64,000 nucleotides of DNA, taken from NCBI GenBank assembly GCA_902789725.1, contig CADAPC010000006.1, positions 1-64,000 of the forward strand. The letters run 5' to 3'. Shown in pieces: positions 47,147-58,712 of this stretch. Position 1 is the first letter of the stretch, and each line of letters begins with the position of its first letter. Source of the stretch: an uncultured Bacteroidales bacterium. Lineage in GTDB: Bacteria; Bacteroidota; Bacteroidia; Bacteroidales; Bacteroidaceae. Below the pieces are notes generated by a model, which was not told where the DNA came from, searched no databases, and saw only the letters and a list, made by a program, of their open reading frames with translations. A program made the position numbers and the translations under genes.

Positions 47147-49165
47147 CTAACTCATCATTTCTTCCACTTTCATGCAAGCTTCAGTCCATTCATCTTCTGC
47201 TTGTGTAAGTTTGTTTTTGAGTTCGCTGTATCGGATGCATAGGGATGAGTCTGACGCTCCTTCTTGTGTGGCAAGTTGAGTTTCAAGAACTGCTATTTCT
47301 TCTTCTAGCTTTGCAATTCTTTGTTCAGCTGCTTCCACTGCTTTTTCCGCTTTTTTGATGAGTTTATTTCGTTCTTTCTGCTCTGCGTAAGAGATGAGAT
47401 TTTGAGTTTTGCTCGTCAAGTCCTTGTCAACTTTCATGACATTCTGAGTAGAGAATGATGTTTTATTTTCATGCGCATTCTCTGCAGGAATGGAGAAGGT
47501 CCCATTACCTGATGGACTCCCCTCTTTGCCAAGATTCTGTTCTAACTGTTTTAGGTTCTCAATCTGCTTCTTTTGCAAAAAGTCATAGATGCCGCCAAGG
47601 TGTTCGCGCACTTTGCCTCCTCCAAATTCATAGACCTTTTCCACTAAGCCGTCAAGAAAATCTCGATCGTGGCTTACAATAATAGCCGTTCCTTCAAAAT
47701 CCTTGATGGCTTGCTTCAGCACATCTTTTGACTGCATATCGAGATGATTGGTCGGTTCGTCAAGAATCAGTAGGTTGACGGGTTCGAGTAGAAGTCGGAT
47801 CATGGCAAGTCGGCTACGCTCTCCTCCTGAAAGGACTTTCACGTATTTATCTGAAGCTTCCCCTCCAAACATGAATGCGCCCAGGATGTCGCGAATTTTC
47901 AGTCGGATATCTCCTCTTGCCACGCGGTCGATAGTGTCAAACACTGTGATGTCTCCATCCAATAGTTGTGCTTGATTTTGGGCAAAATAACCAATCTGAA
48001 CATTATGACCCACCTTCAGATTCCCTTCAAAGGGGAGTTGTCCCATGATGCACTTGACTAATGTCGATTTTCCTTCTCCATTATTGCCAACAAATGCCAC
48101 TTTTTCTCCACGTTTGATGGTCAGGTTCACGTCGGCAAACACTTGATGGTTGCCAAAACTTTTCGTCACCTCTTCGCAGATGATGGGGTAGTCACCACTG
48201 CGCAGGCATGGAGGAAATTTCAGACGCAGCGAGCTGTTGTCCACTTCGTCCACCTCAATAGGTACAATCTTTTCCAGCATCTTGATGCGCGATTGCACCT
48301 GATTCGATTTTGTAGGCTTGTATCTGAAAGTTTCGATAAACTGTTTGATTTCAGCAATCTCTTTCTGTTGGTTCTCATAAGCACGTAGCTGTTGCTCCCG
48401 TCGTTCATCGCGCAGTTTTATATACTCGTCATATTTCACCTTGTAGTCGTTAATTCGGTGGCAGGTGATTTCAATCGTGCGATTGGTAACGTTGTTAATG
48501 AAAGCCCGGTCGTGGCTCACCAAAATGACAGCATTGGTACGTTGAGCCAAAAATTGTTCCAACCATTGAATGGAGCCAATGTCGAGATGGTTGGTCGGCT
48601 CGTCGAGTAAAAGCAAGTCGGGCTTCTTGAGTAGGAGCTTAGCCAATTCTATGCGCATACGCCATCCTCCGGAAAACTCAGCTGTTGGTCGGTCAAAATC
48701 TGAACGCTGAAACCCTAAACCTTGCAGAGTGCGTTCCAGTTCTGCGTGGTAATTGACACCACCCATCAAATTGAAAAGGTCATTCTTGTGTGTGAACCTT
48801 TCCAAAAGCTTCATGTAAGATTCACTATCATAGTCAGTTCTGCGTGCAATTTCATCATTCATCTTGTCCAGCTCTTCTTGCAGCTCATGGATATGGGCAA
48901 AGGTGGTCTCAGCCTCTTCTAACACAGTTCGGCTGTCGGCGAGTACCATCACTTGCGGCAAATAGCCAATGGTAATGTCTTTTTGGCGTGTCACTTGCCC
49001 ATATGTGGGTTCCTGCATGCCGGCAATAATTTTGAGCATCGTACTTTTGCCTGCTCCGTTTTTGCCCACAAGGGCGATGCGGTCTTTGGGATTCACCACG
49101 AACGTGGCATCTAAGAAGAGGGGCGTTGCCGAAAATTCAACCCCCAGTTTATCAATCGAAATCAT
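47147..49165 (-). CDS. ABC-F family ATPase
   Basis: 672 residues without membrane segments: two ABC domains with Walker A GKNGAGKST (34-42) and GNNGEGKST (about 359-367), signatures FSGGWRMRIEL and LSGGERSRLAM, Walker B LLLLDEPTNHLD and LLILDEPTNHLD, an interdomain linker rich in charged helices and a C-terminal coiled coil (about 590-672). ABC-F proteins act on the ribosome as translation factors or in antibiotic protection. Start at 49165 (MISIDKLGVEF) matches the family; it overlaps the upstream EFR1 stop by 14 nt. It is the last gene of a four-gene operon. Housekeeping rather than resistance is the likelier role. Confidence 0.93.
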   Translation of the reverse strand: MISIDKLGVEFSATPLFLDATFVVNPKDRIALVGKNGAGKSTMLKIIAGMQEPTYGQVTRQKDITIGYLPQVMVLADSRTVLEEAETTFAHIHELQEELDKMNDEIARRTDYDSESYMKLLERFTHKNDLFNLMGGVNYHAELERTLQGLGFQRSDFDRPTAEFSGGWRMRIELAKLLLKKPDLLLLDEPTNHLDIGSIQWLEQFLAQRTNAVILVSHDRAFINNVTNRTIEITCHRINDYKVKYDEYIKLRDERREQQLRAYENQQKEIAEIKQFIETFRYKPTKSNQVQSRIKMLEKIVPIEVDEVDNSSLRLKFPPCLRSGDYPIICEEVTKSFGNHQVFADVNLTIKRGEKVAFVGNNGEGKSTLVKCIMGQLPFEGNLKVGHNVQIGYFAQNQAQLLDGDITVFDTIDRVARGDIRLKIRDILGAFMFGGEASDKYVKVLSGGERSRLAMIRLLLEPVNLLILDEPTNHLDMQSKDVLKQAIKDFEGTAIIVSHDRDFLDGLVEKVYEFGGGKVREHLGGIYDFLQKKQIENLKQLEQNLGKEGSPSGNGTFSIPAENAHENKTSFSTQNVMKVDKDLTSKTQNLISYAEQKERNKLIKKAEKAVEAAEQRIAKLEEEIAVLETQLATQEGASDSSLCIRYSELKNKLTQAEDEWTEACMKVEEMMS

Positions 49166-49868
49166 GAATCTTTTGTCCTTTGTTCTTTGTGAATTTTCCG
49201 AAGTGTATGGCGTGGTCCGGACACCGGTGATAGCAGCGCAGGCAACCTGTACAGTTTTCATGTTTCCACACCACATTCCCATCCTTGTCCATCACCATAT
49301 TGCCTACAGGACATCCTCTTACGCAACGTTTGCAGTGGATGCACTGTCTGCTAATGACGTGGAAATATTTGTCAGTCACTAAAAAACGATTAAACGGTGG
49401 GCGCAGCACGTAAGTCTTTACCCATGCAAAAGCTCCTCTCACCACTTCGGTTTTCTTATCTCGTTTTCTGATGCTGTCAGCAATGGATGGTAACAGTTCC
49501 AGGGTCTCCTTTACTTTAGCCCCCGCCACGTCGTCCTTGTCCACATTGAAACCTGGCAGACACACATACGTGTTGGGCATGTGTACGGAAAAAACGGCAT
49601 CCAGCTTGCCTTCTAATGTTTTTTTGAGAACTTTGTCTGCATAGCCTATATCATCGCCACAGGTCATGACTGCATAGACGTACTGAGCAGACTTTATCTC
49701 CTCGAGGTGCTCTTTGATGTACTTTTCCACCACTTTAGGAATCCCCCATCCATACACAGGAAATACCAATCCAAACACATCAGGTCCGTCCTTTACCATT
49801 CCTTGTAGCTTGTCTGCTACCCACTGACTGTTACCTGTACCAGAAAATACGTATATCATCAGTTTCAA
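49152..49868 (-). CDS. EFR1-family flavodoxin/ferredoxin fusion protein
   Basis: 238 residues. The N-terminal half is flavodoxin-like (YVFSGTGNSQWVADKL, PVYGWGIPKVVEKYI); the C-terminal part holds two 4Fe-4S motifs with Cys176/179/182/186 and Cys206/209/212/216. Proteins of this type are presumed cytoplasmic electron carriers of anaerobes; a partner is not evident. Its start overlaps the upstream DUF1460 stop by 4 nt and its stop overlaps the ABC-F start by 14 nt, so translation is coupled. Confidence 0.9.
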   Translation of the reverse strand: MKLMIYVFSGTGNSQWVADKLQGMVKDGPDVFGLVFPVYGWGIPKVVEKYIKEHLEEIKSAQYVYAVMTCGDDIGYADKVLKKTLEGKLDAVFSVHMPNTYVCLPGFNVDKDDVAGAKVKETLELLPSIADSIRKRDKKTEVVRGAFAWVKTYVLRPPFNRFLVTDKYFHVISRQCIHCKRCVRGCPVGNMVMDKDGNVVWKHENCTGCLRCYHRCPDHAIHFGKFTKNKGQKIHDFD

Positions 49869-50734
49869 TCTTTTAGCCTGAACACCCGTATTCCCGTGTG
49901 TTTTGGCTGTTTCATTTCATACTCATAAAACGTCTCTTTGCTCATCAGCACTTTTTTCCCTAAACTCGAGGCGTGCAACAAATGCAGCCGTCCATTCTGC
50001 CAAAAAGCTATTCCGATATGTCGTGTGTCCAGTCCGTCGCTATCTGTCAGCATGGCCACGATGTCGCCGTCCTTCACGGTGCCAAGTGTTGTGCTTTGCC
50101 CCCATGCTAAGTTCTTCTTAGGAATGTAGCGGAACTTTCGTCCATTAGTGGCTTCTTCCATTTGTCTGATGGGAGCCACGAACTCTGGATGGTTCTTCAA
50201 TTGCTTGTAGAGGGTGGGGTGGGCAGACATATAGTTAATGTTGATTGTCTGTACGGCTGTGAAAGCTCCCCAGGGAGCCTCTTGGGGAGCCACCTCCTTT
50301 ACGATGCCCAGCTGTTCGTTGTCCTCCGCCCACCATGTAAAATAATGGAGGCGCGAAGTGTAGTCGGTCATATTACCTCCCCTGAAACGAATCTTTGTCA
50401 AGTTTCGGCAGTAATCGTCAAAAGTGCGGCGGTTCTCCTTGTCGCACAGGCTGAGGGCCGCCACCGTTTCCACAAATGTCGTGCAATCCAGTCCGTGCAA
50501 ATTCACTATCAAATGCTCCTTTTCACCCAACTCCAGGGTGTGCGCAACGTAGGGAATGTCCAGAAATTTCTTGCCGAAATACATCACACGGTTCTCCTTG
50601 CCCCGATGGATGGCAGCTTCCGTCAGCAGTTTCACAACAAGTGCACTGTCAGCCTTTGTGTATTCTACGTTTTGTGCGAATGTGTCGGATGTGAAAAATA
50701 CAAAGGCCGATATCCATATCAATAATCGTTTCAT
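49865..50734 (-). CDS. DUF1460 family secreted amidase-like protein
   Basis: 289 residues with signal peptide (LLIWISAFVFFTSDTFAQ). The NlpC/P60-like fold of DUF1460 is recognised from LHGLDCTTFVETVAAL (Cys84, probable nucleophile) and DTRHIGIAFW (His239). A Bacteroides member was described as an N-acetylmuramoyl-L-alanine amidase-type enzyme in cell-wall recycling. It is likely periplasmic. It lies 11 nt after a small gene and overlaps EFR1, in the same operon. Confidence 0.88.
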   Translation of the reverse strand: MKRLLIWISAFVFFTSDTFAQNVEYTKADSALVVKLLTEAAIHRGKENRVMYFGKKFLDIPYVAHTLELGEKEHLIVNLHGLDCTTFVETVAALSLCDKENRRTFDDYCRNLTKIRFRGGNMTDYTSRLHYFTWWAEDNEQLGIVKEVAPQEAPWGAFTAVQTININYMSAHPTLYKQLKNHPEFVAPIRQMEEATNGRKFRYIPKKNLAWGQSTTLGTVKDGDIVAMLTDSDGLDTRHIGIAFWQNGRLHLLHASSLGKKVLMSKETFYEYEMKQPKHTGIRVFRLKD

Positions 50735-50745
50735 GTCGATTCTTC

Positions 50746-50943
50746 TTATAGGTGCCTCCCTTCCGCTCCTCTTTTTTTCTCTTGTTCCGCTATTTGAGCA
50801 GAGATGTCGGTCTTTCCATGTACATCCAATTTGCTATCAACCAGCGTTTGCATGAAAGTGCTGGCGCGGCTGAGGAGTTCATTGTCATCTGAAATAAGTC
50901 GAACAAGGCGTTCAAGTTCGTCAAGAGGTTGTTTCTTTTCCAT
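50746..50943 (-). CDS. Small conserved-looking helical protein, 65 aa
   Basis: Start set at 50943 (MEKKQPLDELERLVRLISDDNELLSRASTFMQ) because a consensus promoter lies at 50974-51005 and the longer frame runs through it. The sequence is charged and helical with no signal or membrane segment. I do not recognise a family. It is the first gene of the operon with DUF1460, EFR1 and ABC-F. Confidence 0.7.
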   Translation of the reverse strand: MEKKQPLDELERLVRLISDDNELLSRASTFMQTLVDSKLDVHGKTDISAQIAEQEKKRGAEGRHL

Positions 50944-50973
50944 AAAAGGGAGGCTTTTTGAGTTAATTATTTG

Positions 50974-51005
50974 CAAAGGTACGACTAACTGACTGAAAAA
51001 ACAAA
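50974..51005 (-). promoter_or_regulatory. Promoter of the small protein-DUF1460-EFR1-ABC-F operon
   Basis: Minus strand: TTTG (51005-51002), 20-nt spacer, TACCTTTG (50981-50974). Divergent from the PepO promoter; the two -33 boxes are 5 bp apart. Confidence 0.85.
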
Positions 51006-51010
51006 TTAAT

Positions 51011-51042
51011 TTTGTTTTTTCACACACTTAATCGTACCTTTG
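51011..51042 (+). promoter_or_regulatory. Promoter of the M13 peptidase gene
   Basis: TTTG (51011-51014), 20-nt spacer, TACCTTTG (51035-51042). The ATG at 51123 follows about 80 nt later. Confidence 0.85.
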
Positions 51043-51122
51043 CACTTCCAAACAGGGTGCAACTATATTAGCAGATTATAATATTGAGATGTAAGACATG
51101 GATAATCATTACATATTTTAAA

Positions 51123-53147
51123 ATGAAAACAAAACTCTTTATTCCTATGATTGCGTTAGCAATTTCAGCTTCAACTTCAGCCCAAACTATGGGCATTAAG
51201 TTGGAAAACATGGATCAGACGGCAAAGCCTGGTACAGACTTCTATCAGTATGCGTGCGGCGGATGGATGAAAAATAATCCGCTGAAACCCGAGTATGCCC
51301 GTTTTGGCAGTTTCGATGTGGTGCACGAAGAGAATCAAAAACGCATCCGCGAAATCATTGAAGGGTTGGCAGCTAAACCTCAGGCACATGGAACCCTTGG
51401 CCAGAAAATAGGCGATCTCTATGCGCTTCGCATGGACTCTGTGCGTCAGAACAAAGAGGGAGCCAAGCCCGTCATGGGCGATTTGGAGCGTGTAGCCAAA
51501 GTGCAAACAAAAGAACAACTCATTGCCCTTATCAATCAGATGAATGTGGAGGGGTGTGCATTCGGCGAATTGTGGGGCAGCTACATCAGCGCCGACATGA
51601 TGTCATCGACTGAGAATATTTTGGAAATTTCACAAGGCGGCTACAACATTGAGCGCGACTACTATGTGAAGGATGACGAGGCCAACACGAACATTTTGGA
51701 GGCTTACAAGAAACATATTGTCAGAATGTTCCAACTCATTGGCGATAAGCCAAATGTGGCTCAGCGCAAGATGGAGAACGTACTCTTGATAGAAACTCGC
51801 ATGGCAAAAGCGGGGCGTGACAATGTGGCCTTGCGCGACCCAGCAAGCAACTACAATAAAATGTCTTTCACCGATTTCACAAAAGAATATGTCGGGTTTG
51901 ACTGGAAAACTTATTTCGACACACAGGGCATCACCGACATAGATTCACTTTCGGTTGGTCAGCCCGAAGCGGTGAAAGAAGCCTTGGCACTCTTGCAGGA
52001 CACTTCCTTGGAGGCCCTCAAAGACTGGATGCAATGGCAAATTCTCGACAGTGCCAGTGGTGTACTGGGCGATGAACTCTATGAAGCGTCCTTCGATTTC
52101 TATGGCCGTACCATGACTGGAGCAAAAGAACCCCAGCCACGCTGGAAGCGCAGTGTTAGTGCGGTGAATGGTGTCTTGGGCGAGGCTGTCGGTCAGCTCT
52201 ATGTCGAAAAGTATTTTCCCCCTGCCAACAAAGCGCGTATGGAACAGCTGGTCAAGAACCTGCAGATAGCACTCGGACAACGCATCGATGCGCAAGAGTG
52301 GATGAGTCCAGCCACAAAAGCTGCTGCTCACGAGAAGCTGGATGCTTTCTATGTGAAGATTGGCTATCCCAACAAGTGGCGCGACTACTCCAAAATGGAC
52401 ATCGACCCCCAGAAGTCGCTCTACGAAAATTTGAAAGAAATACGCAAATGGGCGCATGCCGACATGCTGGCACGCAAGTGGAAAAAACCTGTGGATAGGG
52501 ACGAATGGTACATGAACCCACAAACAGTCAACGCCTATTACAATCCCACCACCAATGAAATCTGCTTTCCTGCTGGCATTCTCCAGTACCCCTTCTTCGA
52601 CATGGAAGCCGACGATGCCTTCAACTACGGAGCCATCGGCGTGGTCATCGGACATGAAATGTCACACGGATTTGATGATCAGGGACGTCAGTTCGACAAG
52701 GACGGTAATTTCCGTGACTGGTGGGTCGAGGGCGATGGCGACAAATACAACCAGCGCGCTCAAGTTATTAAGGACTTCTTCTCAGCTATCAAAGTGTTGC
52801 CCGATCTCAATGCCAATGGCGACCTTTGCTGTGGCGAGAACTTAGGCGATCACGGAGGCTTGAAGTTCGCTTACACCGCCTTCAAGAATGCTACTAAAGA
52901 CCATCCGCTGCCTGTGAAAGACGGCTTCACCCCCGAACAGCGCTTCTTCCTTGCCTACGCTGGTGTGTGGGCGCAAAACATCACCGAGGCCGAAATGCGC
53001 CGTCTCACCACTATGGATCCTCATTCCTTGGGTGAGTGGCGTGTCAATGGGGCTCTCCCACTCATTGATGCGTGGTATGATGCTTTCCACATCACTGAGT
53101 CCGATCCTCTTTTTGTGCCTAAAGATAAACGCGTCAAGATTTGGTAA
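51123..53147 (+). CDS. M13 (neprilysin-type) zinc metallopeptidase
   Basis: 674 residues with signal peptide (MIALAISASTSAQ), so periplasmic or surface. Zinc site: His511, Glu512 and His515 in GHEMSHGFDDQGRQFD, third ligand Glu572 in GENLGDHGG with Asp576; substrate motif NAYYNP is at about 468. The family (PepO/neprilysin) cleaves short peptides. The ATG at 51123 directly begins the signal peptide; an in-frame ATG at 51084 would add 13 residues. It is a single gene with its own promoter and a strong terminator. Confidence 0.94.
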   Translation: MKTKLFIPMIALAISASTSAQTMGIKLENMDQTAKPGTDFYQYACGGWMKNNPLKPEYARFGSFDVVHEENQKRIREIIEGLAAKPQAHGTLGQKIGDLYALRMDSVRQNKEGAKPVMGDLERVAKVQTKEQLIALINQMNVEGCAFGELWGSYISADMMSSTENILEISQGGYNIERDYYVKDDEANTNILEAYKKHIVRMFQLIGDKPNVAQRKMENVLLIETRMAKAGRDNVALRDPASNYNKMSFTDFTKEYVGFDWKTYFDTQGITDIDSLSVGQPEAVKEALALLQDTSLEALKDWMQWQILDSASGVLGDELYEASFDFYGRTMTGAKEPQPRWKRSVSAVNGVLGEAVGQLYVEKYFPPANKARMEQLVKNLQIALGQRIDAQEWMSPATKAAAHEKLDAFYVKIGYPNKWRDYSKMDIDPQKSLYENLKEIRKWAHADMLARKWKKPVDRDEWYMNPQTVNAYYNPTTNEICFPAGILQYPFFDMEADDAFNYGAIGVVIGHEMSHGFDDQGRQFDKDGNFRDWWVEGDGDKYNQRAQVIKDFFSAIKVLPDLNANGDLCCGENLGDHGGLKFAYTAFKNATKDHPLPVKDGFTPEQRFFLAYAGVWAQNITEAEMRRLTTMDPHSLGEWRVNGALPLIDAWYDAFHITESDPLFVPKDKRVKIW

Positions 53148-53154
53148 TAAAGAA

Positions 53155-53185
53155 AACCCGAATGAGCGAATCATTCGGGTTTTTC
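53155..53185 (+). terminator. Intrinsic terminator after M13 peptidase
   Basis: AAACCCGAATGA (53155-53166) pairs perfectly with TCATTCGGGTTT (53172-53183), followed by a T run. Confidence 0.92.
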
Positions 53186-53227
53186 TGTGTTTTTACACTT
53201 TTTTGCTAAAAAAAGCGAGAAAAGTAT

Positions 53228-53257
53228 TTGTTTTCAATTCTTTTTTAATATCTTTGC
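53228..53257 (+). promoter_or_regulatory. Promoter of the 199-aa secreted protein gene
   Basis: TTTG (53228-53231), 18-nt spacer, TATCTTTG (53250-53257); ATG at 53306. Confidence 0.75.
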
Positions 53258-53305
53258 CCCAAACTCGGAAAACAAATCTTACTAACCATTAAAGCATAAA
53301 TTGTT

Positions 53306-53905
53306 ATGAAAAGAAATCTTTTACTCGTTTTGCTATGCATGGCATTCAATTTTGTCCATGCACAAGGACTTGACATCACCACCAAAGATTACGATGGAGG
53401 CTCCATAATGGTCATCAAACCCAGCATCTCCACTTTCATCACCCTGTTGAACTACAACGAGGCTCAGTTCCGTGCAGCTATGGAACGTTGCCAGTACAGT
53501 GATCAGCCTCCACGTGGCCCTTTCATCACTTATTGGAACGGCAGCAACGACAATTTTGCGTTCGCCAAAAGCGTGAATACCTACCTCTACAACAAAGAGA
53601 CGAGCGAAGTGCACTTTGCTGTAGGCACCGACATGATCTACCCCCAAGGTTCCATCGCAGCCTTGTATCATGAACTACGTCCTTTTGAGAAACGTGAACA
53701 GGATGTGGAGAAAAAGGATCAACCTGTCGATGGAGATGATAAAGCTCAGAACGGAGGACCTGGACGTGAACATCGCCGCGGTTGGGGGAGAGGGTTCAAC
53801 AGAGAACCCCTCAGTGTGTATGAATTGCCCATAGGCGAAAGCAAATACGAGTTCCGTATAGCAGCCTATCCCCGCTTCTTCTACATTGTGGTTAGGAGAT
53901 TGTAA
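53306..53905 (+). CDS. Secreted protein of unknown function, 199 aa
   Basis: A clear signal peptide (MKRNLLLVLLCMAFNFVHAQ) and a good promoter make it a real gene. The body has no motif I recognise. Residues about 130-170 are a low-complexity, charged Lys/Asp/Gly/Arg stretch (KKDQPVDGDDKAQNGGPGREHRR) that splits two beta-rich parts, and the last 25 residues are beta-strand-like (YEFRIAAYPRFFYIVVRRL). Convergent with the HD-domain gene. Confidence 0.75.
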   Translation: MKRNLLLVLLCMAFNFVHAQGLDITTKDYDGGSIMVIKPSISTFITLLNYNEAQFRAAMERCQYSDQPPRGPFITYWNGSNDNFAFAKSVNTYLYNKETSEVHFAVGTDMIYPQGSIAALYHELRPFEKREQDVEKKDQPVDGDDKAQNGGPGREHRRGWGRGFNREPLSVYELPIGESKYEFRIAAYPRFFYIVVRRL

Positions 53906-53964
53906 ATCTTTTAATTTTCCACAGATTCCTCAGCTTGATACTGATTTTAATCGTTTAATTCTTT

Positions 53965-54855
53965 TTACCCTTTCACCACTGTTGTTCCCAACGAAAAGGC
54001 CTTTTCCAAGTTGCCAGTGTTGGTGAAAATATCTGCCTTGGCTGAAATGTTGTCAAGGTAATTGATGAGTTGTGCTTCTGGAATACAAGGCAGAACTGGA
54101 CTTCCATACTCTAGCTGTCCGTGATGGGCCAGCACGCAGTGCACAATGAAATTGATTTCACGTTTGTCGCTTTCTGCAATCTTGCCCCCCTGATCCGTAT
54201 AAAGTTCGCGCAGCAGGTTGTTTAGGTAATTGGCCGACATGTAAATGTGCCCCAGCAGATAGCCATTTTCCAACTTCTCCCCTTCTACGGTGTATTCGCA
54301 CAGCTTGCCCCAGTCATGGAACAGGATGCCGATAATTACTCGTTCCACCTTGATGTCTTCAGGATAAGGATAGACAGGAAATACCCCCTCGAGCAGATGG
54401 AGCATTTGCCAGGTGTGGTTTGCCAGTCCTCCAGGGAAAGCATGGTGCACACTCGTTGCTGCAGGATATTTGCTGTATGGCGGATAGAGCTTCTCCGCAT
54501 GCTGTTGGATGAATCCCTTCAGCCGTTCGTCTGTACAGAACGTCAACAGCTTCTCAATAGTGGCATTCCACACCTCGCGCTTGATGGGGCGTGGCACTAG
54601 AGCGTAGAGCGGATGCTCCTCCGTGGGGAAAGCCCCAACCCGCATGTCCGTGTTGTTGGCCGACTTCCTGTCCTGATAGTCGCGCATATTGACGAACGAC
54701 ACCAGTTGCCCCACCTTCGGCCCTCCCGCTTTGGGTACGTCAAACACGCTGATGGTTAGTTTCTCCTCCTTATTGGCAATCTTTAAGGTCACAAACGGAG
54801 CGTTGTTACGAGCCACGCTGTCTTGGCGGCTCAGTACGATGTATTCCTTGTTCAT
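53965..54855 (-). CDS. HD-domain protein with OB fold, YhaM-like
   Basis: 296 residues. An N-terminal OB-like domain (about 15-75) is followed by an HD phosphohydrolase domain: His137, His147 (HHAFPGGLANHTWQM) and the His180-Asp181 pair (ILFHDWGK), with HCVLAHHGQLEYGSP downstream. This is the layout of the 3'-5' exoribonuclease YhaM/CBF1 group, so RNA or DNA trimming is the likely activity. Start at 54855 (MNKEYIVLSRQDS) chosen over 54888. It has its own consensus promoter. Confidence 0.85.
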   Translation of the reverse strand: MNKEYIVLSRQDSVARNNAPFVTLKIANKEEKLTISVFDVPKAGGPKVGQLVSFVNMRDYQDRKSANNTDMRVGAFPTEEHPLYALVPRPIKREVWNATIEKLLTFCTDERLKGFIQQHAEKLYPPYSKYPAATSVHHAFPGGLANHTWQMLHLLEGVFPVYPYPEDIKVERVIIGILFHDWGKLCEYTVEGEKLENGYLLGHIYMSANYLNNLLRELYTDQGGKIAESDKREINFIVHCVLAHHGQLEYGSPVLPCIPEAQLINYLDNISAKADIFTNTGNLEKAFSLGTTVVKG

Positions 54856-54943
54856 GGTTATAGCAATTTTTCTTCTTCTAAAACTCACCTCTTCAAGGTG
54901 TTATAAAAATGCCTCTGCTTTCGGGCAGCCGAAAAGTTTGTTG

Positions 54944-54975
54944 CAAAGTTACGAAAAAAAGAGTGAAGTGCCAAA
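54944..54975 (-). promoter_or_regulatory. Promoter of the HD-domain gene
   Basis: Minus strand: TTTG (54975-54972), 20-nt spacer, TAACTTTG (54951-54944). Confidence 0.85.
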
Positions 54976-55108
54976 GGAAAACTAATTTTTCTATGCACTT
55001 CCGGGTGAAAGTAACTTCGGTGTAGCCAACGTTACGTAAAGTTCATCAAATTTCAGAATGTTTTGTTTATATTTGTCAACATTTTTGACAAAATTTCTTT
55101 TTTTGAGG

Positions 55109-55202
55109 AAACCTAACATAAACCTAACATCCACGCAATTGTTGCATATTAGGTTTTATGTTAGGTGTTTGTTAGGTTATATGTTAGGTTATATGTTAGG
55201 TT
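55109..55202. repeat. Short satellite: two inverted and about four direct ATGTTAGGT units
   Basis: AAACCTAACAT is exactly doubled at 55109-55130 (11-bp period). After a 20-nt spacer, TATTAGGTTT and then about four TATGTTAGGT-type units with a 12-bp period run to 55202. The two arms are reverse complements, so the locus can form a hairpin. Confidence 0.9.
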
Positions 55203-55524
55203 TTTCAGAGATTTATCTCATTTATCCTCTTCATCAATAATGGGTTGCGAAAAATCGATGTTAGGTGTTGAAGAAAAACGCAACCAAATCTAAAACAGTT
55301 TTAACGTTTAACAGAGTCAACCAGTCTTAGGGTTAAGAAACATAGGTGGTCAACCTAAATCAAGGAAATGCAGAAATACAACAAATAGGTCATATTGAGC
55401 ATCGAGCGCGTGGGCAGAGCCATCGGTAAATGTCCTTCTATATCCAAATACTACGTCATAGGCTGCATGCCCTTTGGGAATCCCTTGGGTGGTGTTTGTG
55501 CCAAGTTGATTGTTTTGCTGGCGT

Positions 55525-58704
<3,180 letters not shown>

Positions 58705-58712
58705 TTATTGTT

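Larger units (their letters stand above)
54856..55524. other. 669-nt intergenic region with short-repeat cluster
   Basis: It contains the HD-gene promoter (54944-54975) and a cluster of AACCTAACAT / ATGTTAGGTT words (55109-55202). A weak GGTTGCG/CGCAACC pair lies at 55243-55285. From 55290 to 55524 I see no gene; a 63-codon minus-strand frame at 55350-55541 overlaps the end of the GH2 gene and has no recognisable features. Confidence 0.6.
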
